Below are positions 1-7,599 of a stretch of DNA of 24,443 bases, piece by piece. Each line of letters starts with the position of its first letter. Position 1 is the stretch's first letter. Below the pieces are notes generated by a model, which was given only the letters and a program-made list of their open reading frames with translations, was not told the origin of the DNA and did no database searches. Position numbers and translations under genes: made by a program. This stretch comes from Pleurobrachia bachei (taxonomy: Eukaryota; Ctenophora; Tentaculata; Cydippida; Pleurobrachiidae): assembly GCA_000695325.1 (NCBI GenBank), contig AVPN01001056.1, positions 219 to 24,661 on the forward strand. The letters run 5' to 3'.

Positions 1-560
1 ACTGAGAAGGTTTGGAAGTGTATCATGTGATAAGACACTCAGAAAGAATGAAAGCTGAAGGTACATCACACAATGCTTGTTTCGTTATCACATCTTTGTG
101 TGATAGGGAGAATTGAGTACCACCCCTTATTATAAAAGACGGTAACTGCACCCAGGACAGGTTGGAATGTAGGCTTAGGGGCGAGATAAAGAGAGAAAGA
201 AGGGACACAGCTCCGAGAGATAGGGGCAGGGAGATATCGATTGATGATGATGTAATAGTTGTATGGCATAGGACCTCCTGAGGCCAATTCGGGGTTAATT
301 AGTGGTCATTTTGGAGGTCGTTTCAATAATCTGGGTCCATTCGGAGCTATTATATGCATATGGGAGTTAAGTTAAGTGCTATATTGCTCTTTCTCTCTCA
401 AGAGAGATACACTGATCACCACACACGGGAATTGACCGGGGGTAGACTGGGAATCACTGAGGGCCGATGAGACTTCAAAAGGAACCATGAACGTGTCATC
501 AATTGATAATGATGCAGTAATTTGTGCCTTTCTTTCTGTGAAAAAGAATGTTGAATTAGA
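1..560. other. non-coding stretch, nothing recognised
   Basis: I see no recognisable exon, RNA gene or repeat family here. Short open frames on the minus strand lack codon or domain features. The stretch should lie inside the long second intron of the minus-strand I-BAR gene, whose next exon must be left of the window. Confidence 0.5.
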
Positions 561-599
561 ATGATGGATGGGGAGACTGATAGAGATGAAGGAGACATA

Positions 600-1289
600 T
601 GGAGAGACGGACATGTGTCTCTATCTCTGTCTGTCTCTGTCTCTCTCTTTCTCTATCTATTTCTCTCTGTGTCTGTCTGTCTCTCTCTCTTTCTCTATCT
701 ATTTCTCTCTGTCTCTCTCTGTCTGTCTCTCTCTCTCTCTCTCTCGCTCTCGCTCTCGGTTTCTCAAGACAGATAGACTGATAGATATACAGATAGACTG
801 ATAGATAGATAGACATAATTTAGTCGGAAAATGGGGTTTCTATTCATGCATTTTATTTTTCTCAATTCTCCGTCTGATTTTGTATCTCGATGCTTTGCAA
901 CTCAACCATCACTCCCCCTCCCTTATCTTACACTCGCGCGCTATTGGCTGGAAAGAGTCACGTGATGTACATCACGTGACTCTTTCCAGCCAATAGCGCG
1001 CGAGTGTAAGATAAGGGAGGGGGAGTGATGGTTGAGTTGCAAAGCATCGAGATACAGCAATCAGAAGGAGAATTGAGAAAAAAATGAAATCCATGAAACC
1101 ATGTTTGTCAGTCTATCTGTCTTGAGAGACAGAGGGGAGAGACAGAGACAGGGACAGGGACAAAGAGATGGAGGGAGAGAGGGAGAGAGAGAGAGGGATA
1201 GAGAGGGAGAGAAAGACAGACAGGGATAGAGACAGAGAAGTGGAGGACACCCCCAGGACACCCCTGTATGTTTACCTGTCCGTCTCTCC
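600..1289. repeat. diverged large inverted repeat around a palindrome
   Basis: The 13-mer ggagagacggaca at about 600-612 recurs as its reverse complement at about 1277-1289. Between these ends lie CT-rich tracts (left) and GA-rich tracts (right), then tctcaagacagatagactg on the left and its reverse complement near 1104-1126, then the perfect central palindrome. The arms are therefore mirror copies several hundred bases long, near-perfect at the centre and diverged outward. This looks like a foldback element or a head-to-head duplication of a repeat arm. No coding capacity was recognised. Confidence 0.7.
881..1056. repeat. perfect 176-bp palindrome with no loop
   Basis: Each base p pairs with base 1937-p over 88 bp per arm, and the symmetry axis is at 968/969. 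The centre contains gtcacgtgatgtacatcacgtgac, that is two E-box (CACGTG) sites in mirror orientation. Each arm also carries an inverted CCAAT box (attggct), a CG-rich gcgcgcgag and a GATA-type ttatct. The perfect symmetry suggests recent formation or gene conversion. Confidence 0.95.
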
Positions 1290-1314
1290 ATCTGTCTCTG
1301 TCTCTGTCTCTGTC

Positions 1315-3058
1315 TTTGTCTTTGTCTTTGTCTCTGTCTCTGTCTCTGTCTCTGTCTTTGTCTTTGTCTTTGTCTCTGTCTCTGTCTCTGTCTCTGTCTT
1401 TGTCTTTGTCTTTGTCTCTGTCTCTGTCTCTGTCTCTGTCTTTGTCTTTGTCTTTGTCTCTGTCTCTGTCTCTGTCTCTGTCTTTGTCTTTGTCTTTGTC
1501 TCTGTCTCTGTCTCTGTCTCTGTCTTTGTCTTTGTCTTTGTCTCTGTCTCTGTCTCTGTCTCTGTCTTTGTCTTTGTCTTTGTCTCTGTCTCTGTCTCTG
1601 TCTCTGTCTTTGTCTTTGTCTTTGTCTCTGTCTCTGTCTCTGTCTCTGTCTTTGTCTTTGTCTTTGTCTCTGTCTCTGTCTCTGTCTCTGTCTTTGTCTT
1701 TGTCTTTGTCTCTGTCTCTGTCTCTGTCTCTGTCTTTGTCTTTGTCTTTGTCTCTGTCTCTGTCTCTGTCTCTGTCTTTGTCTTTGTCTTTGTCTCTGTC
1801 TCTGTCTCTGTCTCTGTCTTTGTCTTTGTCTTTGTCTCTGTCTCTGTCTCTGTCTCTGTCTTTGTCTTTGTCTTTGTCTCTGTCTCTGTCTCTGTCTCTG
1901 TCTTTGTCTTTGTCTTTGTCTCTGTCTCTGTCTCTGTCTCTGTCTTTGTCTTTGTCTTTGTCTCTGTCTCTGTCTCTGTCTCTGTCTTTGTCTTTGTCTT
2001 TGTCTCTGTCTCTGTCTCTGTCTCTGTCTTTGTCTTTGTCTTTGTCTCTGTCTCTGTCTCTGTCTCTGTCTTTGTCTTTGTCTTTGTCTCTGTCTCTGTC
2101 TCTGTCTCTGTCTTTGTCTTTGTCTTTGTCTCTGTCTCTGTCTCTGTCTCTGTCTTTGTCTTTGTCTTTGTCTCTGTCTCTGTCTCTGTCTCTGTCTTTG
2201 TCTTTGTCTTTGTCTCTGTCTCTGTCTCTGTCTCTGTCTTTGTCTTTGTCTTTGTCTCTGTCTCTGTCTCTGTCTCTGTCTTTGTCTTTGTCTTTGTCTC
2301 TGTCTCTGTCTCTGTCTCTGTCTTTGTCTTTGTCTTTGTCTCTGTCTCTGTCTCTGTCTCTGTCTTTGTCTTTGTCTTTGTCTCTGTCTCTGTCTCTGTC
2401 TCTGTCTTTGTCTTTGTCTTTGTCTCTGTCTCTGTCTCTGTCTCTGTCTTTGTCTTTGTCTTTGTCTCTGTCTCTGTCTCTGTCTCTGTCTTTGTCTTTG
2501 TCTTTGTCTCTGTCTCTGTCTCTGTCTCTGTCTTTGTCTTTGTCTTTGTCTCTGTCTCTGTCTCTGTCTCTGTCTTTGTCTTTGTCTTTGTCTCTGTCTC
2601 TGTCTCTGTCTCTGTCTTTGTCTTTGTCTTTGTCTCTGTCTCTGTCTCTGTCTCTGTCTTTGTCTTTGTCTTTGTCTCTGTCTCTGTCTCTGTCTCTGTC
2701 TTTGTCTTTGTCTTTGTCTCTGTCTCTGTCTCTGTCTCTGTCTTTGTCTTTGTCTTTGTCTCTGTCTCTGTCTCTGTCTCTGTCTTTGTCTTTGTCTTTG
2801 TCTCTGTCTCTGTCTCTGTCTCTGTCTTTGTCTTTGTCTTTGTCTCTGTCTCTGTCTCTGTCTCTGTCTTTGTCTTTGTCTTTGTCTCTGTCTCTGTCTC
2901 TGTCTCTGTCTTTGTCTTTGTCTTTGTCTCTGTCTCTGTCTCTGTCTCTGTCTTTGTCTTTGTCTTTGTCTCTGTCTCTGTCTCTGTCTCTGTCTTTGTC
3001 TTTGTCTTTGTCTCTGTCTCTGTCTCTGTCTCTGTCTTTGTCTTTGTCTTTGTCTCTG

Positions 3059-3078
<20 letters not shown>
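1315..3078. repeat. 42-bp higher-order minisatellite, 42 units
   Basis: The unit is three TTTGTC hexamers followed by four TCTGTC hexamers (42 bp). It repeats 42 times from 1315 to 3078 (1764 bp), and I see no deviation in register or sequence. A short TCTGTC lead-in precedes it and a CT run ending near 3093 follows it. The array is flanked by inverted copies of the palindrome arm. Long open frames exist on both strands because 42 is divisible by 3 and the unit lacks stops. They encode only alternating Val/Ser/Phe, Leu/Ser or Asp/Arg/Lys and are not genes. Confidence 0.97.
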
Positions 3079-3090
<12 letters not shown>

Positions 3091-3093
3091 GCT

Positions 3094-3287
3094 CAGATAG
3101 ACTGATAGATAGATAGACATGATTTAGTCGGAAAATGGGGTTTCATGCATTTTATTTTTTCTCAATTCTCCGTCTGATTTCTGTATCTCGATGCTTTGCA
3201 ACTCAACCATCACTCCCCCTCCCTTATCTTACACTCGCGCGCTATTGGCTGGAAAGAGTCACGTGATGTACATCACGTGACTCTTTC
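3094..3287 (+). repeat. third copy of the palindrome arm, truncated
   Basis: 3094-3269 repeats the left arm seen at about 790-968, including the segment around gtcggaaaatggggtttc and the whole 88-bp palindrome half. It then runs 18 bases past the axis (acatcacgtgactctttc) before similarity stops at gaaacactc. With the reverse arm at 969-1126 it frames the minisatellite like long terminal inverted repeats. Confidence 0.9.
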
Positions 3288-3323
3288 GAAACACTCTCTC
3301 TGTAGGATTTCCCTAATAAAAAG

Positions 3324-3472
3324 TTGCTTAATTTCAGAGTTCTTAATTCGTGATCTGCACCCTCTGAGATTGCTTATTTTTGCTTAATTTTAGCGCTCGT
3401 AATTCTAGGCGGCGTAATTTTCCTATATCTTAATTGTAGGTTGCTTAATAGTTTGTTCTTAATTTTGTAGAG
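3324..3472 (+). repeat. degenerate short tandem motif around TTAATT
   Basis: About eight loosely spaced copies of a motif resembling gCTTAATTttag occur in roughly 150 bp, for example ttgcttaatttcagag, cttaattttagcg, cgtaattctaggc, cttaattgtagg and cttaattttgtag. Spacing is about 14-20 bp. It is either a decayed tandem repeat or a cluster of homeodomain-type TAATT sites. Confidence 0.5.
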
Positions 3473-3755
3473 TAAGGTAGCTGGGGGCCTACAGAATAAT
3501 AATTTCAGCCGCGGTACATCATTGAATGATATCGAGAATATATATCTGAAGCAGACTTGAAATGTGATCGAGGATCTCTGAATAATGGAACTGTTTCATT
3601 TGAACCCTCACAGAGCACGCTCTGATTTTGAAATAAAATGTGAGCCACACAATGTTTCACATGTCAGTTTGGCATGTATCTACTGCGAATTCTCTAACTC
3701 ATCTTTGGTGTTGTGTGTTTGTGGTTGGACGTATAGGGTGTAAACAAAGCGGGAT

Positions 3756-3756
<1 letters not shown>
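3473..3756. other. non-coding, nothing recognised
   Basis: AT-rich single-copy sequence between the degenerate repeat and a GA microsatellite. I recognise no exon or RNA. Confidence 0.4.

Positions 3757-3824
<68 letters not shown>
3757..3824. repeat. (AG)n microsatellite
   Basis: An uninterrupted AG dinucleotide tract of about 68 bp. Confidence 0.98.
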
Positions 3825-3826
<2 letters not shown>

Positions 3827-5001
3827 ATAATAGTGAAGTTTGTAGAGGAAGAGCGTTAGTAAACCAATGACCAGTAGTAGATGATGGCAAGATAAAGAGA
3901 ATGGAATGATACGCAACAATAGACACTTCGTCCCTCCTTCCGCTCCCTTTCTCTATCTCTCTATCTCTCTATCTCTCTCTCTCTACCCCATCTCTCCCAG
4001 TCCCTCTCTCTATCTCTCCATCTCTCTCTATCTCCCAATCTCCCACTCCAAGTTCCGTGCGTATTGTCCGTGACCACGCTACCAACTCTCAATAGAGACA
4101 GGGAGGGGAACCACGTTACCTCACACACACAGGCAATATATATCGATTGTGTGCAGCAACCCCGGAAATATCCCTGAGCAAATGATCTGAATTATCAAGA
4201 CATGATGTGCTCTCTTCGATTTTTTTCTAGGGAACTCGAACCCCAATTTACCGGGCAAAACCCTTTCCCCCGAGGACCAAGCATCCCGACTGTATTTCAC
4301 TACGGTTTGGACCAGACTGACCGTTCTCTCTGAACATGTCACCCAAGATAGCTCATAGATGACTCAAGGCAGTTGCCGCTTAGGGTCATAACTTCATTTT
4401 CGTTCATCTCTCGGTAACAACATCTGTCATGAAACGTCAAACTTGTCTCCGGTTTCTATAGCAACAGATCAGATTTAGAGAGAGAGGTGTACAGTGGTAG
4501 TAACCCGATATTTCCATATCTTTCTCTCTCTTTTTTCTCTTTCTTTATTTCTTTCTCTCCCTCTCTTCCCATCTCTCTCTCTGTCCCTGCAAGGTGCTCT
4601 ATACACAAAGACGAAGGGCGTGTATACATTTTTGCAGACACCTGAATTCTGTTGAAAACTAAGAAACCGTCATCTATCCTCTCTGTCTCTCTCCCTCTTT
4701 CTCTCTTATGTTCTCGAAATAATTTCTTGAAAACTGGTGGGTGGTATATTTCTGTCACCAGCAAAGATTCGGCATCATTCTCTTCCTCTACGAGAGTCAT
4801 TATAAATCTGACAGATAGAGATAGTAAGAGATAAATAGAGAAGAAAACGAGAAGGTAGATCGATGTTATGAGGTGTAGGGGAGAAAAAGAGAAGAATTTT
4901 CCGTCACTGCAGGACACACGCTGCAAAGTACTGCACAGTGGTTGTATTTTTGGAAACAGGTTTGTGATCAAATTTCCCGAGATACAAAATGGCAGGAAGA
5001 T

Positions 5002-5003
<2 letters not shown>
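3825..5003. other. non-coding region with CT-rich patches
   Basis: The stretch holds CT/CTAT-rich low-complexity patches (about 3940-4040 and 4515-4590, and again near 4677-4705). A minus-strand open frame of 171 codons at 4456-4971 is biased by these tracts and shows no domain. Bases near 4243-4300 share aaccccaatttacc and a loosely similar continuation with 8137-8200, which may be an old dispersed repeat. I see no supported gene. Confidence 0.45.

Positions 5004-5090
<87 letters not shown>
5004..5090. repeat. (GA)n microsatellite
   Basis: An uninterrupted GA dinucleotide tract of about 87 bp. Confidence 0.98.
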
Positions 5091-5095
<5 letters not shown>

Positions 5096-5878
5096 AAATT
5101 GTATTAATTGTGTGTTGTTCTAATTTTGGCCAGTATATTTCACACCGACTTCCTACCGAGATCTCATGTTGGCGCCTTACTGCAGCTGGTACTGCTGCAG
5201 TGTTGTTGTAAGATCTATGAAGTTGTTACCAATTTAAACCACACCAGACATGATGGTAACAGAGAGAGGAGGGTAGAGATAGAGAGAGATATAAGATATA
5301 GATCAGTATCAATAGATCATCCGAGCTAAATAGGAAATTGAAGGTCATCTTCTGGCGTCAAATGTGTATCAATTGTAAAATTTAGAGGACAAAATATATT
5401 ACGTTCATGAATTCCCAAGGGGCTCAAACTGTTATCAGCTGTACAAAATCCCTACCCCCCACTTGCTCCTTCATAAATTATTCCGCAAATTACTCCTTCA
5501 TAAACATAGTCACACATCACGTCTTTGGATTGATCCAGGAATAATATTCCACGGAGCTAAATATGCGATCTCCTTTTACGGCACGAGATGAGACAAACCC
5601 AAAATAAACTTGTAACACCAAGTCACGATTCTGTAATTATATCCTTTTTTCCATGGGAATGAATAATCCTAGACTGAATTATTACGAAAATATCCCTAGT
5701 CATGGAGAAAAAAATATGACACTCTTTCTCTCTCACATCCCCAAAAAAGTGAAACCCAGTCACGATTTATAACCGATTTTCTTACTCCTCTGCTACCATT
5801 TGTTAATTGTTATGTTCTAACCCTCGAAACATAGTCTAACTAGGCAAGCTACCATCTATCAACACAAAATCCACGTAC
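5091..5878. other. probable intron 2 of the minus-strand I-BAR gene
   Basis: I looked on the minus strand for a continuation of the I-BAR domain after the donor at 5878 and found none. The stretch is AT-rich with stop codons in all minus-strand frames at close spacing. Nothing else was recognised. Confidence 0.45.
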
Positions 5879-6298
5879 CATCTTTGTATTGAGCGATATC
5901 GACCAGTCGTTGCATTGCATCAAGATAATCACCATAGCTGGAGCAGGTCTGTTTCAGACGATCTTGAAACACGGTACTCTTTTTCTGTAGGTCAATCCAT
6001 AGCGGGTGACTTTGCTGAAAGGAGGTTGAAAACTGGCTGGCAATGATGGTGTGCAATGATTTAATTGAATTCAAAGCAGTATCCTCAACAACAAGAAATT
6101 TATTTGGGATAGAACATAATTAAAATATGATTTGCACCTGTTCAAATATATAAGTCCCAGAACTGCATGAATTATGCTAAACATTTCAATTATTTACAAG
6201 TTTATTATATGCAGCATGTTTTGAGTACAAACCTTGAGTCGTGAAACAGTGTCAGAAAACTGCAGTCCAATCTCAACTAAGGGATCTGTGTCTTTCAT
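5879..6298 (-). CDS. I-BAR (IMD) domain protein, MTSS1-like, first two coding exons (partial)
   Basis: Two minus-strand exons join in phase. Exon 1 is 6298-6233, from ATG, 22 codons, donor AAG|gtttgt. Exon 2 is 6083-5879, acceptor ttgttgag|GAT, ending in phase 1 at the donor g|gtacgtgg. The 90-residue product is amphipathic helical. Its middle reads LHTIIAS..., HPLWIDLQKK and YLDAMQRLVDIA. This matches the start of the IMD/I-BAR domain of missing-in-metastasis proteins in the order of hydrophobic positions, the aromatic Pro-x-Trp segment and the FLDAFQKVADMA-like helix end. Such proteins bind phosphoinositide membranes, bend them outward and link to actin. The BAIAP2 branch fits less well. 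The next exon is not within the remaining 5.8 kb, so the gene is cut by the left window edge. The start codon is the first in-frame ATG of exon 1. Family membership is inferred from pattern memory. Confidence 0.72.
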
Positions 6299-6422
6299 GA
6301 TTCATGTGACTATATTGAATTGACGAGGATTAGATCTCGGTTGAAGAAATAGTATATTTTCAACGCAAACAAATTTCAAAACAAATCACAAAACTCCCGG
6401 GCCTGAGTTCGCCTTAGAAACA

Positions 6423-6551
6423 AGCTAAAGTGCGTTTCAAACGACTTGACCTGAGATTCCTGGAAATTCAGGCATTGCGTGTTGTATTTACTAAGAGAGA
6501 TCCTGAATTTCCAGGAATCTCAGGTCAAGTCGTTTGAAACGCACTTAAGCT
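6423..6551. repeat. foldback hairpin, 50-bp arms with 29-nt loop
   Basis: Left arm 6423-6472 and right arm 6502-6551 are reverse complements with a single mismatch (6427/6547). The inner 45 bp are perfect. The loop is 6473-6501. It could be a small foldback/MITE-type element or the template of a hairpin RNA. No flanking target-site duplication was established. Confidence 0.9.
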
Positions 6552-6647
6552 TTTGCAATTTTTCCACTCAATTACACCGTCGTCCGTCGGTTGAAATTTA
6601 AACAGCAAGGCAAAAGCCTTGGGTAACCGTATAAGTTTATCAAAAGT

Positions 6648-6791
6648 ATGGGAAGGGCCAAGGGAGGCAAGTGGAGGCCGGCAACGGGAGGCCCTAGGCC
6701 AGCGCCGGCGAAAATACAAAAAGTGGAACTCACGGTGATAAACTGCAAATTAGGAGAAGAAGAAGTATCATTTGCAAACGCAAGGAAGTGA
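6648..6791 (+). CDS. possible small ORF or 5' exon of unknown function
   Basis: A 47-codon frame starts with a good initiation context (A at -3, G at +4). It begins MGRAKGGKWRPATGG and continues into a basic, proline-containing part, then KVELTVINC. It ends at TGA 6789-6791, but a strong donor (aa|gtgaga at 6788) lies just before the stop, so it might be a first exon rather than a whole gene. Joining it to the acceptor at 7121 would not be in frame with SRP9. I do not recognise the protein. It may simply be a leader ORF in the SRP9 promoter region. Confidence 0.22.
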   Translation: MGRAKGGKWRPATGGPRPAPAKIQKVELTVINCKLGEEEVSFANARK

Positions 6792-7123
6792 GAATTATGT
6801 ATGGCTGTGATTACGCGGAAGTTCTGCTGAGTGCGTTGTACGACAACGGAAATCAAAATGAATTTGTGAAAAGTTTTCGAAAAGTGGCTGACAAAAGTTT
6901 CGATTTCATATCAAGTATGAGCGCGCGTCAAATGTGAAATTATCAAAATAATTGTACTGCAAAAATACGTAACGCGCAATTTTAAGAAAGTCTTCGTTGC
7001 ATTCAGCCGCGAGGCTCATCTTTTTCAAAAGAAAAAGTTTCAAACTTCAATTCGCGAACGCTAAATTTCTGAGATCCGACGCAAAATTTCTGCTGTCTTC
7101 CTTAATTCAAGCCACTCATAGCC

Positions 7124-7436
7124 ATGCGGAAGTCTTATTTCGATAACTGGGACGATTTTTACGCTGCCTCAGAGCAGTTGTACCTCGATGAACCATCAGC
7201 ATTCAAATACACAATGAAATACCGACACTGCGATGGGAAAATGGTGGGTTTTCTTAACTTCATTTAATCTTTCTGTACTATTTGAACCCCCTTTTCAATA
7301 TGTTCCACTATTTCAGGTGTTAAAGGTGACCAACAACGCCCTCGTCATCAAGTACATGTCAGATCAAGGGCAGGATGCCAAAAAATTAGAAAAATTGAAC
7401 AGTATGCTGATGCGTCATATGGTGACGAAGAGTTAG
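7124..7436 (+). CDS. SRP9: signal recognition particle 9 kDa protein
   Basis: Two exons, 7124-7243 and 7317-7436, are separated by a 73-nt intron (ATG|gtgggt ... tttcag|GTG, phase 0) and encode 79 aa. The order WDDFYAASEQLYLDEP, MKYRHCDGKM, LKVTNNALVIKYMSDQ, QDAKKLEKLNSMLMRHMV follows animal SRP9 closely (W-EEF, LYL-DP, KYRHSDG, KVTDD, Y-TDQAQD-KK-EK). SRP9 pairs with SRP14 to bind the Alu domain of SRP RNA and pauses elongation of secretory proteins in the cytosol. The length is slightly shorter than the human protein because the variable tail is missing. The start is the only in-frame ATG before the conserved block, with acceptor-like ccactcatag three bases upstream. VTI1B follows in the same orientation after 163 bp. 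Confidence 0.95.
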
Positions 7437-7581
7437 ATTTGTCTGTGTGATATTGTATTTTAATCGTTGTTGTGTGGAATTTAACCGTAACATTTTACAT
7501 ACGTTCTAAACCCGGAATATGACACATTTTCTCGTTTTGTCCCAAAGTAAAATTTAATTTGATTGATTCCTAATTATGATC

Positions 7582-7593
7582 CCTGTTTTCTAG
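7582..7593 (+). promoter_or_regulatory. acceptor-like site just before the VTI1B ATG
   Basis: The 163-bp gap between SRP9 and VTI1B ends in cctgttttctag, a polypyrimidine-AG match, only six bases before the ATG at 7600. It is preceded by a branch-like cctaat. It could be a cis acceptor of a leader intron or a trans-splice site. No promoter motif is clear in the gap. Confidence 0.4.
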
Positions 7594-7599
7594 CTAGTA

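Larger units (their letters stand above)
6299..7123. promoter_or_regulatory. divergent intergenic region between the I-BAR gene and SRP9
   Basis: About 825 bp separate the two start codons, which point away from each other, so the region must contain both promoters unless one lies in an unseen upstream exon. It includes a foldback hairpin (6423-6551), a GC-rich patch (6660-6715) and several CG-containing motifs (gagcgcgcgt near 6920, taacgcgcaa near 6970, ttcgcgaacg near 7052). No TATA box is clear. Confidence 0.45.

Noticed and set aside
556-816. Overlapping Arg/Glu- or Ser/Leu-rich frames on both strands
   Set aside because: They are CT/GA low-complexity artefacts of the repeat arms.
1315-3078. 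CRISPR-like array
   Set aside because: There are no unique spacers. It is a pure tandem repeat in animal DNA.
1108-3120. Very long open frames on both strands (600-670 codons)
   Set aside because: They are translations of the 42-bp minisatellite. Its unit is a multiple of three and has no stops, so several frames on both strands stay open. Composition is only two to three residues.
4180-4340. tRNA gene on the minus strand near ggttcgagttcc
   Set aside because: Only a B-box-like string is present. I could not fold a T arm with five pairs or place an A box and anticodon arm.
4456-4971. 171-codon minus-strand frame
   Set aside because: It is driven by CT-rich patches giving Arg/Glu/Lys runs. 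No domain, no supporting splice context.
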